Assembly: GCF_001905095.1 (NCBI RefSeq)
Contig: NZ_LWLS01000071.1
Location: forward strand, 29,771-93,770
From: Micromonospora sp. CB01531
GTDB taxonomy: Bacteria > Actinomycetota > Actinomycetes > Mycobacteriales > Micromonosporaceae
Direction: 5' to 3'
DNA: 64,000 bases
The position numbers were made by a program, and so were the translations under genes. Position 1 is the stretch's first letter; every line of letters starts with the position of its first letter. Of this stretch, positions 1 through 7,975 are shown piece by piece. The notes beneath the pieces were generated by a model. It was given only the letters and a program-made list of their open reading frames with translations. It ran no database searches and had not been told where the DNA came from.

Positions 1-2
1 CC

Positions 3-2303
3 GTGATCGTGCCGGTGGGCGCCAAGGGCGGCTTCGTGCTGAAGCAGAAGCCGGGCGACCGGGACGAGGCGGTGGCCTGCTACAAGGAGTTCGTCGGGGC
101 GATGCTGGACGTCACCGACAACATCGCCAGCGGGGAGATCGTGCCGCCGGAGGACGTGGTCCGGCACGACGGCGACGACCCGTACCTGGTGGTGGCGGCG
201 GACAAGGGCACCGCGACGTTCTCCGACATCGCCAACGAGATCTCGGCCGCGCACAACTTCTGGCTGGGTGACGCCTTCGCCTCCGGCGGTTCGGCGGGCT
301 ACGACCACAAGAAGATGGGCATCACCGCCCGGGGCGCCTGGGAGTCGGTGAAGCGGCACTTCCGGGAGCTGGGGCACGACACCCAGACCCAGGACTTCAC
401 CGTGGTCGGCGTCGGCGACATGTCTGGCGACGTGTTCGGCAACGGGATGCTGCTCTCCGAGCACATCCGGCTGGTGGCCGCCTTCGACCACCGGCACATC
501 TTCCTGGACCCGGACCCGGACGCGGCCACCTCGTACGCCGAGCGGAAGCGGCTCTTCGAGCTGTCCCGGTCGTCCTGGGAGGACTACAACCAGGAGCTGA
601 TCTCCGAAGGCGGCGGGGTGTACGCGCGTACCGCCAAGTCCGTGCCGATCTCGCCGCAGGTGCGTGCGGTGCTCGGCCTCGACGAGGACGCGACGCAGCT
701 CAGCCCGCAGGAGCTGATGAAGGCCATCCTGACCGCGCCGGTGGACCTGTTCTGGAACGGCGGCATCGGCACCTACGTGAAGGGGTCGACGCAGACCAAC
801 GCCGAGGTCGGGGACAAGTCCAACGACGCGATCCGGGTGGACGGCAAGACCTTGCGCTGCCGGGTGGCCGGCGAGGGCGGCAACCTGGGCTGGACCCAGC
901 TCGGCCGGATCGAGTACGCGCAGAACGGTGGGCGGATCTACACCGACTTCATCGACAACGCGGCCGGAGTGGACTGCTCCGACCACGAGGTGAACATCAA
1001 GATCCTGCTCAACACGGCGGTCGCCGACGGCGAGCTGGACCGGCCCGCGCGCGACGAGCTGCTGGCGGAGATGACCGACGAGGTCGCCGAGCTGGTGCTG
1101 CGGGACAACTACGAGCAGGCCCGGGCGATCAATAACGCCCAGGCGCAGGCCGCCTCGCTGCTCCCGGTGCACCGCCGGATGATCAACGAGCTGGAGCGCT
1201 CCGGGGCGCTGGACCGGGCTCTGGAGGCACTCCCGCCGGACGAGGAACTCGCGGTCCGGACCGAGAACGGGCTGACCGCGCCGGAGTTCGCGGTGCTGCT
1301 GGCGTACGTCAAGATCGTGCTGGAGCGGGAGATCGTCGCCGAGGGACTGGCCGACGAGGAGTGGACGACCGACATCCTGGTCAACTACTTCCCCACTCCG
1401 CTGCGCGAGCGGTTCGCCGGCCGGATGGGCCAGCACCGGCTGCGCCGGGACATCGTCACCACCGTGCTGGTCAACGAGGCGATCAACCGGGGCGGCATCT
1501 CGTTCGTCTTCCGGACGGTCGAGGAGACGGCCGCGTCGGCTGCGGACGTGCTGCGGGCGTACGTGGTGGTGCGCGAGGTGTTCGGGCTCCGCGAGCTCTG
1601 GAACGCGATCGAGGCGCTGGACAACAAGGTCTCGCCCGAGTTGCAGACCAGCGTCTTCCTGGACACCCGCCGGCTGCTCGACCGCGCGGTGCGCTGGCTG
1701 GTGACCAACCGGCGCTCGCCGATCGACGTGCCGGGGGAGATCGCTCGGCTGCGGGACGGGGTGGCCCGGCTCCTGCCCGACCTGGAGAACCTGTTCTACG
1801 GCAGTGAGCGGGAGGCGATCGCCGCCCACATCGACTCGCTGACCGAGACGGGGCTGCCCCGGGAGCTGGCCGCGCAGGCGACCCGGCTGATGTACAGCTT
1901 CGGCCTGCTGGACGTGGTGGAGACCGCCCAGTCGACCGGCCGGGACGTGGGCGAGGTGGCCTCGGTCTACTTCGTCCTCTCCGACCGGTTCCGGGTGGAC
2001 GCCCTGCTGTCGAAGATCTCCCTGCTGCCGCGGGAGGACCGCTGGCAGACGCTGGCCCGGATGGCGCTGCGCTACGACCTGTACGCCGCGCTGGCCGCGC
2101 TCACCGCAGAGGTCCTCGGCTCCACCCCGGACAGCGTGTCGCCAGCCGACCGGGTGCAGGAGTGGGAGCAGGCGAACGCCACCTCGATCCACCGGGCGCA
2201 CCGGGCGATGGGGGAGTTCGACGAGTCCCGCGCCGACCTCTCCGCGCTGTCGGTGCTGCTGCGGCAGATCCGTACCCTGGTGCGGACCTCGGCGGCGGCC
2301 TGA
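3..2303 (+). CDS. NAD-specific glutamate dehydrogenase, large type (C-terminal part, 5' end outside window)
   Basis: Oxidatively deaminates L-glutamate to 2-oxoglutarate with NAD; a cytoplasmic enzyme of glutamate catabolism. The reading frame is open at the left edge, so the first codon here is not the true start. The 766 visible residues correspond to roughly the last half of the 1600-residue-class NAD-GDH family. Seen: a Gly-rich dinucleotide-binding segment GDMSGDVFGNGML (residues 138-150 of the fragment), the conserved FWLGDAFASGGSAGYDHKK-type stretch near residues 86-104 and a long helical C-terminal domain. It ends 15 bp before a strong hairpin terminator and is convergent with the sortase gene. 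Family assignment is secure; the missing N-terminus prevents any check of the regulatory domains. Confidence 0.93.
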   Translation: MIVPVGAKGGFVLKQKPGDRDEAVACYKEFVGAMLDVTDNIASGEIVPPEDVVRHDGDDPYLVVAADKGTATFSDIANEISAAHNFWLGDAFASGGSAGYDHKKMGITARGAWESVKRHFRELGHDTQTQDFTVVGVGDMSGDVFGNGMLLSEHIRLVAAFDHRHIFLDPDPDAATSYAERKRLFELSRSSWEDYNQELISEGGGVYARTAKSVPISPQVRAVLGLDEDATQLSPQELMKAILTAPVDLFWNGGIGTYVKGSTQTNAEVGDKSNDAIRVDGKTLRCRVAGEGGNLGWTQLGRIEYAQNGGRIYTDFIDNAAGVDCSDHEVNIKILLNTAVADGELDRPARDELLAEMTDEVAELVLRDNYEQARAINNAQAQAASLLPVHRRMINELERSGALDRALEALPPDEELAVRTENGLTAPEFAVLLAYVKIVLEREIVAEGLADEEWTTDILVNYFPTPLRERFAGRMGQHRLRRDIVTTVLVNEAINRGGISFVFRTVEETAASAADVLRAYVVVREVFGLRELWNAIEALDNKVSPELQTSVFLDTRRLLDRAVRWLVTNRRSPIDVPGEIARLRDGVARLLPDLENLFYGSEREAIAAHIDSLTETGLPRELAAQATRLMYSFGLLDVVETAQSTGRDVGEVASVYFVLSDRFRVDALLSKISLLPREDRWQTLARMALRYDLYAALAALTAEVLGSTPDSVSPADRVQEWEQANATSIHRAHRAMGEFDESRADLSALSVLLRQIRTLVRTSAAA

Positions 2304-2318
2304 CCCCGCACGGACGCC

Positions 2319-2360
2319 GGCGCGGCCCGGTGGTCGGTCACCCGACCACCGGGCCGCGCC
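2319..2360. terminator. Bidirectional hairpin terminator between GDH and sortase genes
   Basis: A perfect 19-bp G/C-rich stem (2319-2337 with 2342-2360) with a 4-nt loop TCAC lies between two convergent genes. No T-tract follows, which is usual for actinobacterial terminators. Confidence 0.8.
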
Positions 2361-2373
2361 CGTCTGCACCGCC

Positions 2374-3138
2374 TCACGGGGTCATGGTGGCGAAGGCGAT
2401 GACATTGTTGAGGTAGCTGCCGGAGCTCTGGTCGAACTGCCCGCCGCAGGTGACCACCCGGAGGCTGGGCTTGGCGCTGGGGCCGTAGACCAGTTCGGTG
2501 GGGAAGGCGGTCTTCGCGTACGACTTCACCTCGTTGACCGTGAACGTGGCGGTCGAGCCGTCCTCCCGGGCGACGCTGATGGTGTCGCCCGCCTTGAGCG
2601 AGCCGAGTTTGAAGAAGACCGCCGGTCCGAGCTTGGCCGAGTCGACGTGCCCGATGATGACCGCGTTGCCGACCTCTCCGGGGCTGGCCCCGGGGGCATA
2701 CCAGCCCGCCTTCATGGCCTGCTCCAGCGGGGGCACCTGGACGGTGCCGTCCGCGTTCAGACCAAGGCGCATGATCTCGGCGTTCACCCCGATCCGGGGG
2801 ATCGAGATGGTCGTCGGGGCCGACCGGGGTAGCGCGGCGGGGGCGAGATCCGGGTTCGGCGTCGCCGTGTCGTCGGCGGACGCCTGGTCGGCGGTCACCG
2901 TACCGCTGTCGTCGGAGGGGCCCGGGAGGGCGGGCGAGGTGGGGGTCGGGGCCGTGTCGGCGGGTCCGGCCTGGGCGAGCGGCTGGGGTGGCCGGGGAGG
3001 CGGCACGGCCCGGACGGAGGCCCCGATCAGGCCGGCGCCCAGCATGGCGATCAGGACGACGACGACCACGCCGGCGGCGCGCCACGGTCTCCCGTGACGG
3101 CCGCCGGCCCGAGTCGCCGTCCGGTCAGACGAGGTCAT
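2374..3138 (-). CDS. Class F sortase
   Basis: Membrane-anchored transpeptidase expected to act on exported proteins at the cell surface. Seen: an N-terminal membrane segment (about residues 21-42), a Pro/Asp/Thr-rich linker to about residue 105, then a sortase core with catalytic His164 in IIGHVDS and Cys231 in RVVTCGG. I do not see an obvious catalytic Arg in the last strand (SYLNNVIAFA), where a charged residue is often found, so activity needs checking. Its start overlaps the stop of the upstream charged-repeat protein by 14 bp, indicating co-transcription and a likely functional link. The substrate motif is unknown. Confidence 0.85.
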   Translation of the reverse strand: MTSSDRTATRAGGRHGRPWRAAGVVVVVLIAMLGAGLIGASVRAVPPPRPPQPLAQAGPADTAPTPTSPALPGPSDDSGTVTADQASADDTATPNPDLAPAALPRSAPTTISIPRIGVNAEIMRLGLNADGTVQVPPLEQAMKAGWYAPGASPGEVGNAVIIGHVDSAKLGPAVFFKLGSLKAGDTISVAREDGSTATFTVNEVKSYAKTAFPTELVYGPSAKPSLRVVTCGGQFDQSSGSYLNNVIAFATMTP

Positions 3139-4078
3139 TGGCCCGACGCCGGCGCAGCAGGACCATCCCGCCCAGTGCGGCGGCGCCGATCACGCCCACC
3201 CCGCTGGCTGCCATGCCGCGGTCCACGCTGGTGGTGGTCATGCCACCGTCACCACCGTCCACGTGGCCCTTCGGGAAGCAGTGGTCCCGGTCCTCGTCCT
3301 TGCGGTCGTGGTCCTTGCGGTCCTCGTCCTTGAAGTCGTGGTCCTTGCGGTCCTCGTCCTTCATGTCCCGGTCCTTGCGGTCGTGGTCCTTGCGGTCCTC
3401 GTCCTTCATGTCCCGGTCCTTGCGGTCGTGGTCCTTGCGGTCCTCGTCCTTCATGTCCCGGTCCTTGCGGTCGTGCTCCTTGTTGTCCCGGTCGTTCCGG
3501 TCCTCGTCCTTGGCTTCGTGGTCCTTGCGGTCCTGGTCCTTGCGGTCCTGGTCCTTGCGGTCCTCGTCCTTGCGGTCCTTGTCCGACTGGTCGTCGACCA
3601 TGCCGCCGCCCTGGCCGTAGGCCCCGGGCTGCCAGCTGTCGTTGCCCTGCCAGTCCTTGCCCTGCTCGTCCTTCTTGTTCTCTTCCTTCTTGTTCTCTTC
3701 CTTGCCGTGCTCTTCCTTCTTGTTTTCTTCCTTGCGGTCGTGGTCCTTGCGGTCCTCGTCCTTGCGGTCGTGGTCCTTGCGGTCGTGGTCCTTGCGGTCC
3801 TCGTCCTTGAAGTCGTGGTCCTTGCGGTCGTGGTCCTTGCGGTCCTCGTCCTTGCGGTCCTCGTCCTTGCGGTCGAAGTCCTTGCGGTCGAAGTCCTTGC
3901 GGTCCCAGTCCCCGTGCCCCCCCGGGCAGGTCGCAAGAAGGCTGACCTGCGGCTTGGCGGCGACGTCCGCGTACGTGCCGGGGCCGGCCGCGTTCGCCAT
4001 CCCGGGCGAGAACAGCAGCAGGGACGCGCCGCCGAGAGCGGCACCCGCAACGACCTTCCCGAGCATCTTCTTTCCCAT
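3125..4078 (-). CDS. Exported protein with Asp-Arg-Lys-rich repeats and a C-terminal membrane anchor
   Basis: I recognise no enzymatic domain. Seen: a signal peptide (about residues 1-31, ending ANAA), a short segment, then about 230 residues dominated by DRKDEDRKD/DRKDHDRKD units, interrupted by an EENKKEEHGKEE block and a Gly/Gln patch. The C-terminus has a Gly/Thr-rich spacer, the residues MAASG, a hydrophobic helix and an RRRR tail: the layout of a sorting signal without a canonical LPxTG. ATG at 4078 is chosen for its signal peptide (MGKKMLGK) with GGAG 11 nt upstream; GTG at 4090 is possible. The gene overlaps the class F sortase, so it is probably that enzyme's substrate or partner. 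A highly charged, presumably disordered wall-spanning domain is inferred. Confidence 0.8.
   Translation of the reverse strand: MGKKMLGKVVAGAALGGASLLLFSPGMANAAGPGTYADVAAKPQVSLLATCPGGHGDWDRKDFDRKDFDRKDEDRKDEDRKDHDRKDHDFKDEDRKDHDRKDHDRKDEDRKDHDRKEENKKEEHGKEENKKEENKKDEQGKDWQGNDSWQPGAYGQGGGMVDDQSDKDRKDEDRKDQDRKDQDRKDHEAKDEDRNDRDNKEHDRKDRDMKDEDRKDHDRKDRDMKDEDRKDHDRKDRDMKDEDRKDHDFKDEDRKDHDRKDEDRDHCFPKGHVDGGDGGMTTTSVDRGMAASGVGVIGAAALGGMVLLRRRRANDLV
3290..3905. repeat. Tandem repeats encoding the DRKDEDRKDHD region
   Basis: Degenerate 9-15 bp units built on tccttgcggtc (plus-strand reading) run through most of the segment, with a break at about 3585-3725. Within it an exact 45-bp unit occurs at 3361-3405 and 3406-3450, followed by a diverged third copy from 3451. 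Units keep the reading frame of the minus-strand gene. No regular spacers are present, so this is not a CRISPR. Confidence 0.85.
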
Positions 4079-4680
4079 GACCTGCGTCACTCCATCCCTG
4101 TTTGTCCTGAGCCCGACGGCGGTCGAGCTACGCCCGACGTTAGACCTTTTCGCGAGCTATCCGAGGAAAGATTCGTGTTTAAGAGTTTGTTGGCCCTTAG
4201 GGAGATAGGGGTGCTAGGAGCCTTATGTGGCATTGCCGAGGCTCTTCGGAGGGTTCCGCAGTGCCGCAGCCCACCTGGACGTACCTGTGCCGCACGCCCC
4301 GCTGCGGCGCTGCCCTGCCGTGTTCCACCGGCTCGGGCCCGTCTGCCGGCAACCGGCCGTGCCGATACCGCCTGGGCTGTTCTCCCCTTTGCCAACCGGC
4401 AACCCATATCGAGGCATTGCCATGGAAGCGCTCCCATGCAAGAATCGCTGCACGCGGTTGGGGAGCCACACCGCGAGTCCAGACGCCGAGGGCACCGGGC
4501 CGACCGTGCGGCGTCCGACTCCTCGGCCGGCCGTGCCGGCCGGTCGATCACCACCACCGCCCGTCCGGGTCGGGCATCCCCGAAGACACCCGTGGCGCCG
4601 ACGGCCGTCCCAGCCGGACGTCCCGAGGGCCATTCGCCGGACCGCACGCGGATCCGGCCTCGCCCAAGGAGATCAGTGGC
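4079..4680. other. Divergent intergenic region with CebR-type operator
   Basis: Separates the charged-repeat/sortase operon (minus) from the GH6 gene (plus). The segment around 4140-4230 is visibly AT-richer than its surroundings and likely contains promoters for both sides. The only clear site is the operator at 4423-4436. Confidence 0.5.
4423..4436. promoter_or_regulatory. CebR-type (LacI-family) operator upstream of GH6 cellulase
   Basis: TGGAAGCGCTCCCA differs at one position from the palindrome TGGGAGCGCTCCCA, which is bound by the cellobiose-responsive LacI-family repressor CebR in Streptomyces. It lies about 245 bp upstream of a cellulase gene, as expected for cellulose-utilisation genes. 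No cebR is in the window. Confidence 0.75.
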
Positions 4681-6426
4681 ATGAATCTGTGGAGAAGGCT
4701 GTCCGGCCGGAGCCGGACACTCGCACTGACCGGTGCGGGCGTCCTGGTCGCCGGCGGGCTGGTGACCCTCCCGGTCACCGCGGCGCAGGCCGCGACCCAG
4801 TGCAGCGTGGACTACACCACCAACGACTGGCCGGGTGGCTTCACCGCCACCGTGACGATCAAGAACCTCGGTGACCCGCTCAGCGCCTGGACGCTTGGTT
4901 TCACCTTCCCGACCAGTTCGCAGTCGGTCGTCAACGGCTGGTCGGCGCGGTGGTCGCAAAGCGGTCAGAACGTCACCGCGCAGAACGAATCGTACAACGG
5001 CTCGCTGGCCACCGGCGCCAGTACCACCATCGGGTTCAACGGCGCCTGGAGCGGCGCCAACCCGAAGCCCACCCAGTTCACCCTGAACGGCACGGTCTGC
5101 ACCGGCGGCACGCCGCCCACCACCCCGCCGCCGTCGAGCCCGCCGCCCTCGAGCCCGCCGCCGTCCAGCCCGCCGCCGGGGCAGAAGGCGGACAACCCGT
5201 ACGTCGGGGCCAAGGGCTACGTGAACCCGGACTGGAAGGCCAAGGCGGACGCCGAGCCGGGCGGCAGCCGGGTCTCGAGCAACCCGACGGGCGTGTGGAT
5301 GGACCGGATCGCCGCCATCAACGGCACCCCGGGGGCCCGGGGCATCCGCGCCCACCTCGACGAGGCACTGCGGCAGGGCGCCGGCTACATCCAGTTCGTG
5401 ATCTACAACCTTCCTGGCCGGGACTGCGCCGCGCTGGCCTCCAACGGTGAGCTCGGTCCGAACGACCTGCCCCGCTACAAGGCCGAGTACATCGACCCGA
5501 TCGCGGCGATCCAGGCCGACCCGAAGTACGCCAACCTGCGGATCATCAACATCATCGAGATCGACTCGCTGCCCAACCTGGTGACCAACACCTCCGGGCA
5601 GGCGGGCGGCACCGCGATGTGCGACACCGTCAAGGCCAACGGCGCGTACGTGAACGGCGTCGGCTACGCCCTGGCCAAGCTGGGCGCGATCGGCAACGTC
5701 TACAACTACATCGACGCCGCGCACCACGGCTGGATCGGCTGGGACAGCAACTCCGGCCCGACCGCGGACATGCTGAAGAGCGCGGCCGTCGCCTCCGGCA
5801 GCACGGTACGCAACGTGCACGGCTTCATCGTCAACACGGCGAACTACTCGGCCCTGCGCGAGCCGTACGTCAAGATCACTGACTCGGTGAACGGCACGTC
5901 CGTCCGCCAGTCCAAGTGGATCGACTGGAACCAGTACGTCGATGAGCTGTCGTTCGCCCAGGCGTTCCGGCAGAAGCTGGTCTCGGTGGGCTTCGACAGT
6001 GGCATCGGCATGCTGATCGACACTTCCCGTAACGGCTGGGGCGGCTCGGCGCGGCCCACCGGGCCGGGCGCGACGACGAACGTCGACACCTATGTCAACG
6101 GTGGCCGCATCGACCGCCGGATCCACGCCGGTAACTGGTGCAACCAGGCCGGCGCGGGCCTCGGCGAGCGGCCGAAGGCGGCGCCCGAGGCGGGCATCGA
6201 CGCCTACGCCTGGATCAAGCCCCCGGGCGAGTCGGACGGTTCCAGCAGCGCCATCCCGAACGACGAGGGCAAGGGCTTCGACCGGATGTGCGACCCGACG
6301 TACACCGGCAACGCCCGCAACGGCAACAACCCGAGCGGCGCGCTGCCCAACGCCCCGGTCTCGGGCCACTGGTTCTCCGCCCAGTTCCAGGAGCTCATGC
6401 GCAACGCCTACCCGCCGCTCTCCTGA
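4681..6426 (+). CDS. Secreted cellulase, CBM2 plus glycoside hydrolase family 6 (cellobiohydrolase-type)
   Basis: Predicted extracellular hydrolase of beta-1,4-glucan. Start ATG 4681 is chosen because AAGGAG sits at 4666-4671 and a typical signal peptide follows (about residues 1-37, ending AQAA). Domains in order: CBM2 cellulose-binding module (about 38-140, starting ATQCSVDYTTNDW), a Pro/Ser linker of PPPSS repeats, then a GH6 catalytic domain (about 175-581). The GH6 signatures IIEIDSLPNLVTN and RDCAALASNGE contain the acidic residues used in catalysis by this family. The 581-aa length fits. A CebR-type operator upstream implies induction by cellobiose. The gene ends before a strong convergent terminator. 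Endo- versus exo-activity cannot be told from sequence, although the motifs resemble bacterial cellobiohydrolases. Confidence 0.93.
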   Translation: MNLWRRLSGRSRTLALTGAGVLVAGGLVTLPVTAAQAATQCSVDYTTNDWPGGFTATVTIKNLGDPLSAWTLGFTFPTSSQSVVNGWSARWSQSGQNVTAQNESYNGSLATGASTTIGFNGAWSGANPKPTQFTLNGTVCTGGTPPTTPPPSSPPPSSPPPSSPPPGQKADNPYVGAKGYVNPDWKAKADAEPGGSRVSSNPTGVWMDRIAAINGTPGARGIRAHLDEALRQGAGYIQFVIYNLPGRDCAALASNGELGPNDLPRYKAEYIDPIAAIQADPKYANLRIINIIEIDSLPNLVTNTSGQAGGTAMCDTVKANGAYVNGVGYALAKLGAIGNVYNYIDAAHHGWIGWDSNSGPTADMLKSAAVASGSTVRNVHGFIVNTANYSALREPYVKITDSVNGTSVRQSKWIDWNQYVDELSFAQAFRQKLVSVGFDSGIGMLIDTSRNGWGGSARPTGPGATTNVDTYVNGGRIDRRIHAGNWCNQAGAGLGERPKAAPEAGIDAYAWIKPPGESDGSSSAIPNDEGKGFDRMCDPTYTGNARNGNNPSGALPNAPVSGHWFSAQFQELMRNAYPPLS

Positions 6427-6480
6427 ACCGGCGGCCGGCCCACCCGCCGCAGCGGAGTGAGGCGCCGCCGCGGGTTCCCC

Positions 6481-6515
6481 GGGCCCCTGGTCGGCACTCG
6501 GTCGACCAGGGGCCC
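6481..6515. terminator. Hairpin terminator downstream of GH6 gene
   Basis: A perfect 13-bp stem (6481-6493 with 6503-6515) with a 9-nt loop lies between the convergent GH6 gene and the minus-strand gene ending at 6540. Confidence 0.75.
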
Positions 6516-6539
6516 TCGGGCCCGCTCGGCGTGCGGCCC

Positions 6540-6944
6540 TCAGGGAACCGTCTTCTCGATCGCCGCCCGGCCCAGCTCGGCCAGGTCACGGCGGGCCCGC
6601 TCGATGTTCTCCCGGGTGAGGTCCTGGCCCCGGGCCAGCACCAGGTCCTCCGGGTCCCACGGCTGCTCAGCGCCCGTCCGGATGTTGCGCCCGGCCCCCT
6701 CGGTGCCGGTGCCGGTGGCCCCGGTCCCGGTGCCGGTCGGCCCGGTGCCGGCCGCGTACGGGTCGCCGAGGATGTCCGGTGACCCGGTGTCGGGCACGGC
6801 GCCGTCGGGCTCGGTGAAGGTCGGGTTGTCCCGGTCGGCACCGCCGCCGCTGCGCAGCTGCGGCACCGTGCTGTCGTCGTCCACCGCCGCGGCCACCTCG
6901 GGGGTCTCCTCCAGCGGCCGCTCGCCGCGGTCACGATCCGTCAT
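6540..6944 (-). CDS. Uncharacterised hydrophilic protein
   Basis: Not recognised. The 134-aa protein starts MTDRDRGERP; it is acidic and probably disordered up to residue 95, with a Thr/Gly-rich patch (TGPTGTGTGATGTG). It ends in a short basic/acidic helix (LTRENIERARRDLAELGRAAIEKT). ATG 6944 is preceded by GGAGGG. It is the last of three minus-strand genes (7976-8569, 7012-7962 and this one), probably one transcription unit. No signal peptide or membrane segment is seen. Function unknown. Confidence 0.6.
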   Translation of the reverse strand: MTDRDRGERPLEETPEVAAAVDDDSTVPQLRSGGGADRDNPTFTEPDGAVPDTGSPDILGDPYAAGTGPTGTGTGATGTGTEGAGRNIRTGAEQPWDPEDLVLARGQDLTRENIERARRDLAELGRAAIEKTVP

Positions 6945-7011
6945 GCTGCTGCCCTCCTGTCCCGTTCCGTGATCCCCCTGGCGTACCCCGCGGGGGCCGG
7001 GCCATGCCGCC

Positions 7012-7962
7012 TCAGCGCCCGAGGACCCGGTCCAGGAAGTCCCGGTAGTCGCGGACGGCCACCCGGAGCTGCTCGGTGTCGGTCGAGCCGGACGCCTGCC
7101 AGCCGCCGAGCCGGGCCTTCTGGTCGCGCAACGCGGCCGACAGCGCCTCGATCGCCTCCTCGACCAGCGACTGCGCCGCGCCGACCGCGGCCTGCGGGTC
7201 GTCCACGAAGCGGAGCTGGACGTCCCGCCAGCGGTCCCGGAAACCCTGCGCGACGTCTGGGGCGAAGAGCGTGGCGGCGTCCGACGGCACCGCGCCGGGG
7301 GTCGGCCGGGCCGCCCCGGCCAGGGCCGTGTCGGCTGCGGCGCCGGCCGCGGCGGTGCTGGTGTCCGGGTCGACCATGGCCGGCTCGGCGCTGCCGTAGC
7401 CGGTCGCACCGGCCGCCGGCGCGTCGTCCCGCGGCCCGGCGGAGCGCCCGGCCGCCGCACGCTCGGGGCTGTGCAGCCGGTCGCCGGCCGTCGGGTCGGC
7501 CCGCTCGTCGTCGAACGCGTCGGTCCGCCCCGGCGCCCCGTCGCCCGGCTGGGCGGTGTCCTCGCCGCGCGGATCCCGCTCGTCCTCGGGCCGCCCGCTG
7601 GCCATCGCCGAGGCGGCCACCGCGTCGCCCACCGAGGTCGCGCCGAACACCGAGGGCAGCGGCGCCGGATCGTGGTACTCCGGCCGTTCGTCGACGTCGG
7701 CGGCCTCGGCGTCCCGTGCGTCGTACGCCCGGGTCTGGTCCGGCTCCGCGTCCCGCCGGTCGTCGGCACGCTCGCCGGCCACCCCCGGGTCGTCGAAGGT
7801 GCCCCGGTCGTCCAGCGCGTCCTCGGGTACGTCGACCCGGGCGGCCCGGTCGTGCCGGGGCCCGTCGCCCTCGGCGGGCGCGCCGGCCGGCGGGACCGGC
7901 ACCGGCGTGGACCGGACGGTCTCCGGGTGCTCGTGCGTGACCTGCTGCTCTTCCTGGCGCAT
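7012..7962 (-). CDS. Uncharacterised acidic protein with a C-terminal helical domain
   Basis: Not recognised. The 316-aa protein has about 220 residues of acidic, Ala/Asp/Pro-rich, probably disordered sequence. A compact helical domain of about 85 residues follows (FRDRWRDVQLRFVDDPQAAV to DYRDFLDRVLGR). That domain resembles the central part of the neighbouring gene product (7976-8569), which has LQVRFVDSPGETVGDADELV in the same context; the two appear to share a domain. ATG 7962 lies 13 bp after the neighbour's stop, so the pair is co-transcribed. No membrane segment is visible. Confidence 0.65.
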   Translation of the reverse strand: MRQEEQQVTHEHPETVRSTPVPVPPAGAPAEGDGPRHDRAARVDVPEDALDDRGTFDDPGVAGERADDRRDAEPDQTRAYDARDAEAADVDERPEYHDPAPLPSVFGATSVGDAVAASAMASGRPEDERDPRGEDTAQPGDGAPGRTDAFDDERADPTAGDRLHSPERAAAGRSAGPRDDAPAAGATGYGSAEPAMVDPDTSTAAAGAAADTALAGAARPTPGAVPSDAATLFAPDVAQGFRDRWRDVQLRFVDDPQAAVGAAQSLVEEAIEALSAALRDQKARLGGWQASGSTDTEQLRVAVRDYRDFLDRVLGR

Positions 7963-7975
7963 CGCGGCGGCCTCC

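Noticed and set aside
3290..3905. Possible CRISPR array
   Set aside because: Units are contiguous coding repeats without unique spacers and keep a reading frame.
3263..4684. 473-codon open frame opposite the DRKD-repeat gene, with hydrophobic Val/Leu repeats
   Set aside because: It is the antisense reading of the repeat units. The minus strand has a signal peptide, anchor and sortase linkage; the plus frame has none of these and runs through the promoter region of the GH6 gene.
4087..6369. 760-codon open frame antisense to the GH6 gene
   Set aside because: Composition is Arg/Gly/Val-rich as expected for an antisense frame in GC-rich DNA; the plus strand encodes a clear secreted cellulase.
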